Assembly (NCBI GenBank): GCA_015146655.1
Contig: VKHL01000017.1
Coordinates: forward strand, 124,001-188,000
Length of the DNA: 64,000 bases
Origin: Ochromonas danica
Taxonomy: Eukaryota; Sar; Chrysophyceae; Chromulinales; Chromulinaceae
Direction of reading: 5' to 3'
The notes under the pieces are model-generated. The model worked only from the letters and a program-made list of their open reading frames with translations. It was not told the DNA's origin and ran no database searches. Shown here in pieces: positions 1-10,541 of this stretch. The translations under genes were made by a program, and so were the position numbers. How positions within the stretch are numbered: the stretch's first letter is position 1; each line of letters begins with the position of its first letter.

Positions 1-3000
1 CAGTCGGTACCGTTTGTTCCGTGGATGGAATGACCTTGCCATGCTCTCATGATGACTTGCCCAGCTCTTTTGAGCCTATTTTCAATTATAATGGTGTTCC
101 TACTAAAGTCTATTTATATCCTAGTTATCAAAAGAAGACGTACTATAATTATCTGGCCTGTCTCCAACTCAACGATGGCTATACTGCCGGGGAAATGGAT
201 CCTTTCAAGCAGACTTACTTCTTCGGTGAATTAATACCACCATATATTGACGTTCTGGGACGCGGACCAAACTTTCGAACAACAGATAACACTCATTTGA
301 AATATCAAACATCTGCCCAGTGCTATTATAACTCACAACGATTTGGAAGTGCTTTATATCAGCGTATTGCTGAGTACTATGGCCCTCAATACAACATTCA
401 ATCTCAGACTCCTTATCAAGGCTACTCTCAAATCTTTACTAATGGAACTGCCTACTATGATGGCTTCTTTGGTCCAGGGTCCCTGTATATCGATCTACCT
501 AAGGCAAGACACTTCGAACCATCTTACAACTGCACCAAAGGCTTCCGTCTCATGAATGAAAGTAAAACAGCCTATGACAGCAACGGAGCAACTACTACCG
601 TGTACACTAGCTCAACGTTTGATCCTGCAGGCTCATCTCGAACCATCACAATGGGAGTTGACCAACTGTATCCAGGCACATGTGAAGCTGACTTTATTTG
701 CTACTTTTCTGTTGGTAATTCTTCTTCTGCGGAAGGAACGGCTTGTACGGAAGGCTATGTTTGCGATGAAGCTACGAACTCAACGTTTAGTTTGCTCTAT
801 CTCTGCAGAGCTGGTTATGTTTGTGATACAGGGACGACTCCGGAAACCTCGCTTGAAGCGACCATGGGACAGTTTAGAAAGCTTTGCCCTCCAGGCTACG
901 TCTGTAACGACGGCACAACTCTTCAAAATGCTTATCGTACTTTATGTCCAGTGGGATATTTCTGTCCCACAGGAACAGGTGATTACTATGTGGGAACGAT
1001 GGCTAATGACGGTGCGAATCGAGATCTGAATGCATCCATTATCAATCCGTCTCTTAACAAGCATCATGTAGTTTACTTGGTGAACGATGATGTGCGAGTA
1101 ATGTCGGACGAAGAAGTGACTTGTTTGCAAGGTATTGATAGTGACCTGCGCTTGCGCTATCAGAAGGAATGGCTGCCAGAAGGCGAAGATCTCAACAATA
1201 AGTACCTTCTCTATTTACGCAGCCATGTGGTCGGTCGACTGCCTTATCAGAATGATCCTGTTCTCACTGGACATGATGATGGGTTGTACTACCGCCCAAA
1301 GGATATCAACTTGGCTATCAAAAGCGACCTCACATGCGCACGCGATGGCAAATGGGGACTTATTCAATCAGTGATTAATCGCAAGGAATGTGATTGTGAG
1401 AACTTCTTTTATGTTGTTGCAGCTGTCTATCGATTGTGGAAGTGCCATAGTGATGGAGAATTAGATGATCTTGGAATAGCAGCTATTTCGCGTCCTTATT
1501 ATGGGGGCCGAGACTATTGGTTCGAGAGAATTACTCGCACTTCTGTCATGTGTGTGTTTCCACATGGAAACAACAGTTATTTCAATTTGACCCATGGCTA
1601 TATCCCTACTAACCACAGCAATCCAGCCATAGGACATTACAATTATCCAGGTCTGTTGAATGTGACTCAAGGTATCGAGTTGCAGCTTACTTGGACAGTA
1701 GCCAAGAATTATACGGCTTACTCTTCATTGAAAACTGATGTTGTCACTGAGTATGATAGTGAATACAGTGCTCTGACCAGTACCTCACCAACTCGCTCTA
1801 ACATTGACCCTTACGTCTTCGACCTCTATAATGCGATCATGTTATTGGAGCAGTATGGTGAGAAGTTGGAGCAATTGATCTGGTTGGTGACTGGCGTGAA
1901 TGCTACTGGTGGGACCGCAATGGTTCCTGGTCGGTACGATATGTGCGAATGTCAAAACCTATTCAAATGCCCCAATGGAACTACAAGCTCTACTGGTGCG
2001 TCTGCACTGAGTGATTGCTCATCCAATCGAACAGAGATATTACGTCGCATTAGTGTTATTCCTACATGGTACAATAAAACCTATCCTTCCGATTTGTCGG
2101 GACACTTGCTCAATGTCTCCGACTATTGGGAATTAAGTGGAGCTGATGCAAGTCTTCCAAAAGGTGAAGAAACCTACAAAATAGGAACGATCTTTGTGCA
2201 AGCCTTTGAAGTCCTGACTGTTACCGTTGATTTATCGTCAATAAGCTACAATCTGACCTATGGCAGCGACTATCAAATCTCCATTTATGTGGATTGCAAG
2301 CCTTGTCCTGCTCGATATATCTGCAACTATGAGAAAACCCCGGCAACTTGCGACTACTATCCTACCGTGACCCAACAAACGGAGTTCTATAATAAATGTC
2401 TCGATCGATATCGTCACCAGTCTTGCATGATGGAAAATGGCGTTGCTGTTCCTTGTTGGAATTCCTCAAGATATAATGATAGCACATTCATGGAGCCTGA
2501 TCTATACAAATGTCAGCGCATGCCATTCTTTTGTGATGATACAGAATGGCCAAAATTGATTTGGAAATCATTGGTTGATTCGCATACGGGCATTGCGTTG
2601 GATGGCGCCCAGCAGGAGAAATCGACTTTCATCACCGATCCTGTTTGGCAGAAGGAAGTGGATAGCATTTCTAACCCTGACGCATCAGACCTATATTACC
2701 TGAAGACTCCAGGGTGCTGCCAGTGCGAACGCTATATTTTGCCTTACTACTTCATTGACGACACGGTTGAGGAGGGCTACACAGATGATAAACATGGTTT
2801 CATTCAGCTAAGCTTGCTTATGCTGGAACAGTCGAACCTCACCATTGTTATTGAGTTACTCAATGGCCAGTATTATGCAGAGTTTGACAATGTCATTCCA
2901 GATAAAAGCGATCTCTTTCTCCATGTACCCAATCGTGCAAAATATACGCCGAAGTCAGCGCCCAGCCGCAATGCCTTCTTGACTCTTATCCAATCTTCTG

Positions 3001-6000
3001 ATTTCAGCAGTAATAGTCTCGCGTTACCATTTAATCTTCCTATGCAACCGATTCGCAAGAGCGGTTCGACACAATTAGAGGCCAGCTCGTCAGACTATAT
3101 CAAGTACGAGTTCGCTTTGAAGCTGTTGATCAATCGAATTAGCAATCTGTATCAAGGTGATCCAACCTATGAAGATCGTTATCGCACACATATGAGGGAC
3201 TTGTACATTGAGAATAAGATTGCAGAGCAGAATATTTCTTTCTCTGAGTATGCTACTATTCCTGACTTAGCTACTATCAGTCAGTCGCTTTTCCCGGTTG
3301 CTGATCCTGTTAGCACTGTACAATATCAATCGATTTGGTGGTCTTCTGTAGATCCAGCACAAGCTAATTACTTGGCCTTGCCTTATTTACCCTTCTTCAG
3401 CAACTGCAAAGGATCAGATAGTTACATCTCCTTAAGCAAAGTGCTTGAAACAGATCCTAATTGTCTCTTGATTAGCTATGAGGACACTGTCGCCGTCAGT
3501 CCTTATCCCTGGACAAACTCGTTGACTCCCAATGCAGACCAATGCAAAGTAGCCACACCAGAGAGTGAGAAGTACGAGACAGTAAATGGAGTCTATCAAG
3601 AATTCCTCGACTCTTATCATGGCGCCTTGTTCCGCTGCATCTACGAAGAGAATATTGCCGTCACCTTGACTGATGTACGATGGTATGAAATTCCTGCATC
3701 GACTACTCTCTTCTATTTTGGTATTAACCCTTTCAGCCCTAGTCAGTATGAAGCATCTTATACCATTGGTAAAGACTTGACGAAGACGTATAACAGCTAT
3801 TGGGGACGGACCAGTGCGACAAGTTCCGTTTTGGGTACTTATAAAGCCATCGCGGTGCAGACAGGAACTAAAAGCTTTGGTCAGGTGGGTGTCATTCCCA
3901 GAAGAATCGACCTCACAATCAACTATTATCAAATTGATTCGGGTACAAAGCGATTGGTTAAAGCTACTATTGCATTTCCAAACAAATACATGTGTGTTGC
4001 GTTGACAACTGGAGGAGCTACTCAAAAAGCTCTTCTTGCGAAGGGCATTACACAATGTGTTCTCGATAGCACGGGTGCTGTTGCTTCATCGGAATATCTC
4101 TTGCAAATCTTCTATGAAGCTCTTGGATGGTTTGATCTATTGAACTCCTTCCAGTTTACACCTCCTATCTATATCTTGATTTTCTTCTTGACTGGCATGA
4201 TTACTGTGGGTAGTGCAGCTTTCATTTGGTTGGTCAATCGTCTTCTAACGAAACTACGTCATCCTCCGCCATTCCATGGCTACTCCATGACCTACGCACT
4301 GGCACAGCCTTCGCTCTTTGGCATTTGTCTAGCCACAGGTCCAATCATGTTTGCGGTCCTCGTCTTCTATGCTTGGTTTATGCTTCCTTCTGACGGAGGA
4401 ACCATTTGCAACGCCGCTGGCTCAAGTTCTCTCTGCTTGCAGAACATTATTGACTGGAAAGGAACAGCTGATGCAGATGTATTAATTCAAGGCAGGCAGC
4501 AGTTGGCCATCTTAGCTCTTTGCGCATATATCATCGTCGTTTTCACGAACCTTGTCGTTCCAAACTATACCGACGATGATCGAAAAACTGATGTACAACG
4601 AGCTGCTTTGAAACAAAAGGCTGCACAACAAAAGGCAGCAGGTATCAATCCAGCTACTAACAAAGCACCCAAACCGGAAGAAGAAGACGATGAAGATGAA
4701 ATACCTCCTAGTGATGCATTTAAACCGTATATCTGGCGAAGGGCAACCTTGCTCTTTCTCTCAACATTCACCGTCTTTTGTCTCATGGTACAAATGGAAT
4801 TTAGTTACTCCAACACCTTCCAAGACCTCGTCTATCAGTTCATTCTCGTTTTCAAGGTGATCTGGTTGTTGGTTGAAGTGGGAGTGTTCTCACAAGTTCT
4901 ACCAGATAACTTGCACTATGCGCCTATGTTAGCAGCTATCAATACAGTGAGTGATATGACGACCATGGGTGCATCAAATCTTGTCACTTTCATCTTGTCG
5001 TATATTGCTTCCTTATACATGGGCTTTGTACAATCACTTTATGTTGATCCATATCTCTCCGAGATGATCAACATGTGGCCTCGTTGGCGTATGATGCTTC
5101 AAAGACGTTTCCGAGGTAACAAGCGCTTAACTCGTGATGAGAAAGCACGTGAAGAGTTGGAATGGCGTCGTATCAATGAAGAGATCGAACTTGCTAATGA
5201 AGGCATCGAGCCTCTACTAGACAGTCTTGCAGGCTATGCTGGCGATGTCACAGGTCGTATCCTGGCGCCCATCACGTATGCATGTCTTCAACTCTTCTAC
5301 AATCAGAACATGATCGCTCCTAATTATCAGATTTTGGAAAACCAGACCGTCTATTATATCACCTTTGCTGTAATGTGTGTTCCTTTCTACTTCTTGAGTG
5401 ATACTTTCATACAAAACTGCCAAGAATTGATTCATGGATGGAAAATCTTTGATTATCTTTCGTATCAACGCTATCGATTCTCCGTAAGAGAGTATCGTTG
5501 GATGTTGCGTAATCCTGTTGTCGATGAGTCTATCTCCGAGGAGTTCCAGACTGTCGATCAGCTTTGTTTCTCTTCGCAGTATTACTTCCTCTTAGGTCTC
5601 TTATCCTTCAGCATGGTGCAGATGGTCATGGCTATCACTGGCTTTTTGAGATTAAATTACAATCCATTCGGCGATAAGGCCTTTTGCTTGATCTTCATCA
5701 TCGTTTTCCTTATTGGAGAGCTCATGCGATACTTCTATGCCCTGCTAGCAGATATCAAGGTGAAGCGATTCAACTGGCGCGGTCTGTGGGCGACAAAGCA
5801 GATCGAAGGAACTGTAGACGATGATGTCGCGGCAAAGTTAGCCATTGGAGAAGGCAAGCAAGCTGATCTTGAACAAGAAAGATTAGAGCTGCAAGCTCTG
5901 AATTCAGAGCGTTTCCGCCACAGATTCCTTGAGCGCAATCGGCCGTGGATCTTGCAACATCTTGTTGATTTACTCACTCCGCGATCTCTAGAGCAACCTG

Positions 6001-7631
6001 GTCCTGATGGTCGACCCGCCATCGAGTATGTTCGCGATGTTTATGCTGAACTCATGGCAATGGGTGAAGGATTGAGACGTCCTGGAGATCGTGAGGACAT
6101 TTCAAGTGATGAAGAAGATGAACTCGAAGCGATTCGTCGAAATTGGCCACGTGAACCCGTCACGGGTGCATCTCTAGCCATTGCGAGGATGTGGTTGGCC
6201 AAAGCTCGTAAGAGACGAACGTTCGCCAAGCTCATTCGTGGTATCATTGAGCAGAATAAGAAGACCCTTTGCGAGGTTTGTGGAAGAACGCCTGAGAAGA
6301 ACAAAGTGAAGCTCACTGCCTACCTGGCAACTCGGGCTGAGCCTGATTTACATGCTATTGATCGCCTCATTGCAGGCTTTGAAGATCAATATGGTGTCAA
6401 TGAAGTCGAACCTCAATTATGGAAGGCTTACTTCAGAGCACATGCTGAGTATTGTACGCGTTGTAGCATTTGCGAGGACAGCATGGCACAAGAACGACTT
6501 CTCCAAGCTGGTCGCGAGCCTGGCCCTTCGCGTCTGACTCGCCCACAAGATATTTCGAGTGATGAAGAAGAAGACATGGTCGATTTCGAACCTGTAGTAG
6601 TCACACGTACTTCTCCTGAGGGAAGAATGATGAGCAAGTGGCTCCTTGCAGCTCGTCGTAAACTAGGCGGTGTCTTCCCTCGTCCTGATGCTCGTAGACA
6701 GATGGAGCGATATGCTCAAAAGCTTCGTGAACTCAAGATGAAGAAGGCACGTGATCGATTAGCTCAACCATCCAAGACCGCTCCTGACGATGTAGAGGGA
6801 GAGACGATGGCTGTCTCGGCAGCTACGAAGGCTTTGGCATTGCGTTGGATTCGTTTAGCTCGTGATCATATGGATTCCAAGTTCCGCATGCGCTCAGAGA
6901 CCTTCCGCGAGGACCTCACAACTATTCTCCAGCAGATGCCTGAAGAGGACGATTGGTACTTCGGAGCTGCTCTGCGCCTGGAAGGTCGTGACTTGCTCAA
7001 AAAGGGTAGCGACCTTGAAGATGATCGTCGCACTTTGGAAGCTGAGGCTGCAGTGAAAGTCCACAAGATTGAGACTGACCTCAAGGACTATCTGAAGGAC
7101 CGAGAAGATGAACTCGATCGTGAGCGAAAGCTATTCATCAACAAGCTCGCTCAACAGAATGATCGCATTAGATTGGATATCGAGCTGCGCAAGCAGGAGC
7201 TGGAGAAGCTCAAAGAAGGAAGAAAGAAAGAGTTCCAGGCAGTAGAGCGCAAAGCCCGCGAGGAGTTGGGTGCAGCCCCCACGGAGATGATTCAGGATCA
7301 TCGCGCTCAGTTGCTTGCCATTGACGAGCAAATGGCGAGTGAGCAGGCCAACACGGAGCAATATCGATCCCAGGAGGAGCAACAGGCTCGCGTCATGTTT
7401 GACCGCACGGAGCAAATCAAACGCAACGAAATGGAGAGGCGCCGAGCAATGGCAGCCGAGAATATCGCGCGCATTCGCCAGGAAGTGGCTGTCAAGGTCA
7501 AGGCTGCGGAAGCCGAGTGGCAAGTCAAAGCCGCCAAGTGGCTGGCGATTGGTCGCCGCAAGGTGCAAGTGAAGAAGAAGGAAGACGAGGAGGCCAAGGC
7601 GGGCAAGAGGAAGAGGAAAGGAGGAAAGTAA
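1..7631 (+). CDS. Giant Cys-rich multi-pass membrane protein, 5' end outside window
   Basis: The reading frame is open from the first bases of the window to a TAA at 7629-7631, so the N-terminus is missing; about 2,540 codons are visible without an intron. The first ~1,370 residues look extracellular: many N-glycosylation sequons and cysteines, with C-x-x-G-Y-x-C modules near 730-970 (for example CPPGYVC, CPVGYFC) that resemble GCC2/GCC3 or ephrin-receptor-like repeats. From about nt 4140 to 5760 there are roughly eight to ten hydrophobic spans. The remaining ~620 residues are charged and cytoplasmic-looking, with acidic patches, two CxxC pairs (CEVC, CSIC) that might bind zinc, and a long coiled coil ending in a Lys/Arg-rich tail. 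Topology suggests a surface receptor or polycystin-like scaffold; no enzymatic domain is recognisable and the function is unknown. Similar large proteins occur in stramenopiles and ciliates by general knowledge. Confidence 0.88.
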   Translation, partial: VGTVCSVDGMTLPCSHDDLPSSFEPIFNYNGVPTKVYLYPSYQKKTYYNYLACLQLNDGYTAGEMDPFKQTYFFGELIPPYIDVLGRGPNFRTTDNTHLKYQTSAQCYYNSQRFGSALYQRIAEYYGPQYNIQSQTPYQGYSQIFTNGTAYYDGFFGPGSLYIDLPKARHFEPSYNCTKGFRLMNESKTAYDSNGATTTVYTSSTFDPAGSSRTITMGVDQLYPGTCEADFICYFSVGNSSSAEGTACTEGYVCDEATNSTFSLLYLCRAGYVCDTGTTPETSLEATMGQFRKLCPPGYVCNDGTTLQNAYRTLCPVGYFCPTGTGDYYVGTMANDGANRDLNASIINPSLNKHHVVYLVNDDVRVMSDEEVTCLQGIDSDLRLRYQKEWLPEGEDLNNKYLLYLRSHVVGRLPYQNDPVLTGHDDGLYYRPKDINLAIKSDLTCARDGKWGLIQSVINRKECDCENFFYVVAAVYRLWKCHSDGELDDLGIAAISRPYYGGRDYWFERITRTSVMCVFPHGNNSYFNLTHGYIPTNHSNPAIGHYNYPGLLNVTQGIELQLTWTVAKNYTAYSSLKTDVVTEYDSEYSALTSTSPTRSNIDPYVFDLYNAIMLLEQYGEKLEQLIWLVTGVNATGGTAMVPGRYDMCECQNLFKCPNGTTSSTGASALSDCSSNRTEILRRISVIPTWYNKTYPSDLSGHLLNVSDYWELSGADASLPKGEETYKIGTIFVQAFEVLTVTVDLSSISYNLTYGSDYQISIYVDCKPCPARYICNYEKTPATCDYYPTVTQQTEFYNKCLDRYRHQSCMMENGVAVPCWNSSRYNDSTFMEPDLYKCQRMPFFCDDTEWPKLIWKSLVDSHTGIALDGAQQEKSTFITDPVWQKEVDSISNPDASDLYYLKTPGCCQCERYILPYYFIDDTVEEGYTDDKHGFIQLSLLMLEQSNLTIVIELLNGQYYAEFDNVIPDKSDLFLHVPNRAKYTPKSAPSRNAFLTLIQSSDFSSNSLALPFNLPMQPIRKSGSTQLEASSSDYIKYEFALKLLINRISNLYQGDPTYEDRYRTHMRDLYIENKIAEQNISFSEYATIPDLATISQSLFPVADPVSTVQYQSIWWSSVDPAQANYLALPYLPFFSNCKGSDSYISLSKVLETDPNCLLISYEDTVAVSPYPWTNSLTPNADQCKVATPESEKYETVNGVYQEFLDSYHGALFRCIYEENIAVTLTDVRWYEIPASTTLFYFGINPFSPSQYEASYTIGKDLTKTYNSYWGRTSATSSVLGTYKAIAVQTGTKSFGQVGVIPRRIDLTINYYQIDSGTKRLVKATIAFPNKYMCVALTTGGATQKALLAKGITQCVLDSTGAVASSEYLLQIFYEALGWFDLLNSFQFTPPIYILIFFLTGMITVGSAAFIWLVNRLLTKLRHPPPFHGYSMTYALAQPSLFGICLATGPIMFAVLVFYAWFMLPSDGGTICNAAGSSSLCLQNIIDWKGTADADVLIQGRQQLAILALCAYIIVVFTNLVVPNYTDDDRKTDVQRAALKQKAAQQKAAGINPATNKAPKPEEEDDEDEIPPSDAFKPYIWRRATLLFLSTFTVFCLMVQMEFSYSNTFQDLVYQFILVFKVIWLLVEVGVFSQVLPDNLHYAPMLAAINTVSDMTTMGASNLVTFILSYIASLYMGFVQSLYVDPYLSEMINMWPRWRMMLQRRFRGNKRLTRDEKAREELEWRRINEEIELANEGIEPLLDSLAGYAGDVTGRILAPITYACLQLFYNQNMIAPNYQILENQTVYYITFAVMCVPFYFLSDTFIQNCQELIHGWKIFDYLSYQRYRFSVREYRWMLRNPVVDESISEEFQTVDQLCFSSQYYFLLGLLSFSMVQMVMAITGFLRLNYNPFGDKAFCLIFIIVFLIGELMRYFYALLADIKVKRFNWRGLWATKQIEGTVDDDVAAKLAIGEGKQADLEQERLELQALNSERFRHRFLERNRPWILQHLVDLLTPRSLEQPGPDGRPAIEYVRDVYAELMAMGEGLRRPGDREDISSDEEDELEAIRRNWPREPVTGASLAIARMWLAKARKRRTFAKLIRGIIEQNKKTLCEVCGRTPEKNKVKLTAYLATRAEPDLHAIDRLIAGFEDQYGVNEVEPQLWKAYFRAHAEYCTRCSICEDSMAQERLLQAGREPGPSRLTRPQDISSDEEEDMVDFEPVVVTRTSPEGRMMSKWLLAARRKLGGVFPRPDARRQMERYAQKLRELKMKKARDRLAQPSKTAPDDVEGETMAVSAATKALALRWIRLARDHMDSKFRMRSETFREDLTTILQQMPEEDDWYFGAALRLEGRDLLKKGSDLEDDRRTLEAEAAVKVHKIETDLKDYLKDREDELDRERKLFINKLAQQNDRIRLDIELRKQELEKLKEGRKKEFQAVERKAREELGAAPTEMIQDHRAQLLAIDEQMASEQANTEQYRSQEEQQARVMFDRTEQIKRNEMERRRAMAAENIARIRQEVAVKVKAAEAEWQVKAAKWLAIGRRKVQVKKKEDEEAKAGKRKRKGGK

Positions 7632-7792
7632 GATGGACTCTATTCTACGTGACCTTTTATGTTTTAGTGGTGAAGATTTCTGAAGAAAGCGCTTCAAAGC
7701 GCAAAGATATAAAAATATCGGCTGTAAAGCCCAAATTAATTAACTCTGACTATAGTAAATCCATGTCTTGCTGCTTGGCAGCTTCGTATTGG

Positions 7793-9142
7793 CTATTTGT
7801 CAGTCAGAACTGCTATTCCTGGCAATTCCTTGCCAGCAACGAGATCTAAAACAGCAGCGCAGCCGAAAGAAATGTGATAGAAGTCTCTGCACTCAAAGGA
7901 AGCTGCCGCTGCAGCGATAGCAGGTCCACAAAGAATTGTCTGGCAGTTCTCAATAGTGCGCTTCTCAGTAATCTTTAGAAGATCTTGTGTTCCATTCATT
8001 GCATTGGGATGATCAAACGTTCCCATCAAACCTGTCATTGCATTGTTAACATCAGTTCCCAAGTTCACTCTTTCGTGGAACAGTCTAGGCACTCACCACA
8101 AAAGAGAATAGTCCTTGTATTCTGCATCTCAACAGAAAAGTCCATTACTGCTTCAGGACCTATGTCTATAAAGTTGTGAAGAGAAGGAAAGGCATCAAAT
8201 CGCACTATCTTGAAATCTTCCCTCCTTTCCGTTGCTACCGTCTGAACGACCTTGCAATCTGCGGCAATTCTCACCACAACATCCATATCTGACGCCTTTT
8301 CCAACACTTCCTTGGCAATTAAAACGGAGCCATAATCTCCTGTAGTGTTACCAGTGCTATGATCCAGAGCGCGATAGAAAGTGCAGACCAGATCACCTCC
8401 TATTAGGATCTTGTCAACTTTGCCGAGCAAACGAAGCAGAGCGGAGACTCTAATTCTATCGCTTTCTCCTCCCAGAAGAACCGCGATCGGGTGCTGAGGC
8501 CGATAAACCACTGATTGCAATTGTTTCAATTCGTGATGAAGATTAAGACCAGCGTATCGTTGCTCGAAGAACTGAGCAACGCCATGTACGGAGGCATGGG
8601 CTACACCAAAGAGAGTTTGAATGCGTTGTTGATATGGGGAGAGATCACAACTAACCTTCATGACAGATTGCGAAGGCGTCATTCACGTACACATCCATCC
8701 CTTCTGCCAAAGCTCTTGCGAAAAAGCTGCTGTTTCCATATTCTTCCATATGGAAGCGCAAATTTTCCAAGAGAACCACTTGACCTCCTTGGTCGAGAGA
8801 AGCTTTGGCTTCTTCAGCCTCTTCTCCAACACAATCTCCCCAGAAGGTGAAAGATATGCTATCCAGTAGCTCAACCAGCCTGGCACCTATTGGGCGAAGA
8901 GAGTATTGAGAGATGGTCTTTCCGAGGGGGTCTCCTAGGTGAGCTATTATCACCACTTTTGCACCTGATTCGACCAAGTAGCGAATGGTCTTTGCTGAAT
9001 CTTTTACTTGCCTGTCATGAACGATATCCAACTCGTTGGAAACAGCATTTCTTGTAAGGACGACATCGTAGTCAGCTCGTAGGAGCACCTTTTTCCCGCA
9101 CCACACTTGCTTCTCCAACCCCTTGACATGCACCTTGTGCAT
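7793..9142 (-). CDS. Divergent phosphoglycerate kinase homologue (probable pseudoenzyme)
   Basis: Three exons, complement(7793-8031, 8097-8600, 8656-9142), with 65- and 55-nt GT-AG introns; ATG at 9142; about 409 aa. The fold is PGK: VLLRADYDV aligns with the VDFNVP strand, then IAHLGDP, LLENLRFH, VNDAF, AHASVHG, LIGGDL, GTFDHPNAMNGT and a C-terminal LPGIAVL. Several substrate and nucleotide residues known in PGK are changed: the Asn of DFN is Asp, the Arg of HLGRP is Asp, the Arg of AHRAHAS is Glu, the GGAKV lysine is absent (LGGESDR), and the GGGDS and TGGGAS glycine loops are not conserved. No transit peptide is evident. I infer a catalytically impaired or repurposed paralogue in the cytosol. 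Splice joins were chosen because they restore the family alignment exactly. Confidence 0.82.
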
Positions 9143-9452
9143 TCTGCAGCTGGTAGTAGGCTACTAAGGAGTCAGGTCTGTGAATAGTCAAGTCTTTGTG
9201 GTGATGGTCCAGTAGACCTGCAATTTGATTGTGACTGCCTCTGACCGTCGCTCTGGTACACAGAATGAAACGAGCGTATCTTTCAGTTTTTCTCTTCGAC
9301 TTTCGTCCCTCCCACTTTGTGCGGGAGTATTGCGCGGGAAGGTAATAATGGATGCGCTGCTGCTGAGAGAAGATCGAAGAGTGCCGTGCGCCTCAACAGG
9401 TGTTTAACATTAAGTACAAACAAAACAATCTAGATGATGACTACCGAGGAGG

Positions 9453-10235
9453 TTATTGAGGCCCCCTAGGAGGCAATACCATTCCAGGAGGCATGCCCAT
9501 AGGAGCACGAGGAGGCATCATACCAGGAGGCATGCCAGGGGGTAGGCCAGGCATACCAGGCATTCCTGGGGGCATGCCAGGCATCATTCCTGGAGGTGGC
9601 ATAGGAGGGCGGGGAAGACCGCTAGGAGGGGGTGGTGGCATTCCTCGGGGAAAGCCTTGTGCTTGGGCAGCCACTAAACACAGAAAACAATCAAAATACA
9701 GCCACAGAACGAGGATAGGGAAGTGCGTCTTACCTTGTAGTGGGGGCTGCATAATACCCATTCCTGGTCCACCAATGCCACGCACAGGTCCAGCCAAGCC
9801 CATGGGTGCGACACCAGCAGGCATGGGTGGCACAGGCAGGCCACGCGCGGCGCCCATCTTGACGGCGCCAGGTCCTCCAGGAGTTGCCTTCTCATCCATG
9901 TCTGGAGGAGGAGGGCCTTCGATGGTCATGGAGACGACCGAGTCGCCGCGCAAGATGATCAGTCCCAGTGCGCGCTTCTCCTCCCTCTCCTCAGACAGAC
10001 CCGACGTCTTCTTGGTGCGGATCTTGCGGAACTCTTGCGTATCGCCCAGAACGATATTCATATGTCGGTCAAAAGCCATGAAGACACCCACCAAAACCCG
10101 CCTGTCAAACCACGTAAAGGTGTGAGTCCCAGAAGAAAAGGAAAGGGAGGCAAGGGTAACTTACGAGTCTTGCAGGGTGATCCGCATCTTGTAATTTATA
10201 TAGCGGAGCATACGGGAACCTCTAGCCATCGACAT
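9453..10235 (-). CDS. SNRPB: Small nuclear ribonucleoprotein SmB/B'
   Basis: Three exons, complement(9453-9673, 9734-10101, 10165-10235), 219 aa, ATG at 10235. Exon 1 plus the start of exon 2 give the Sm1 motif (MRITLQDSRVLVGVFMAFD, then HMNIVLGD and EFRKIR); Sm2 follows as ALGLIILRGDSVVSM. The C-terminal half is Pro/Gly/Met-rich (PPGMPPGM repeats), the standard SmB tail. SmB is a core subunit of the heptameric Sm ring of U1, U2, U4 and U5 snRNPs in the nucleus. The second intron (60 nt) is a multiple of three and has no stop, so retaining it would add 20 hydrophobic residues; GTAAGA donor, TTTAG acceptor and loss of family similarity inside it show it is an intron. The gene lies head to head with the mutase gene, about 300 bp apart. 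Confidence 0.95.
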
Positions 10236-10541
10236 GGTTGCTCGTGTCAATTATTCTCAAGAGAAATTCAATTGGCAGGGGCTCGACGGCTTTGACGATT
10301 TGATGGCATTAGACCAGGCAGACCAGTCGGGAGCCAGATCCACTCCCTGGCCCTGACTCTGGCGATCTGGAAAGGCGGGTTGATGTTTGGATTGCCATGC
10401 CTGCGTGGTCGTTAAGTTAAGGCTGGGTGGCGGCACATCATCACGATCTTGTTGTGTTCCCGCGCAATGGCCAATCGCTATGACTGCCCAGCACTGCAAC
10501 TTCCTGGTCGAACAACTCACTCAGTCAGCAGAATCTCGGTC

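Noticed and set aside
3432-4055. 207-codon minus-strand frame
   Set aside because: Antisense shadow of the giant membrane protein; no family features.
7131-7697. 188-codon minus-strand frame opposite the giant gene
   Set aside because: It mirrors the coiled-coil codons of the plus-strand gene and has Leu/Ser-rich shadow composition.
9493-10125. 210-codon plus-strand Gly/Pro-rich frame
   Set aside because: Antisense of the SmB proline-rich tail.
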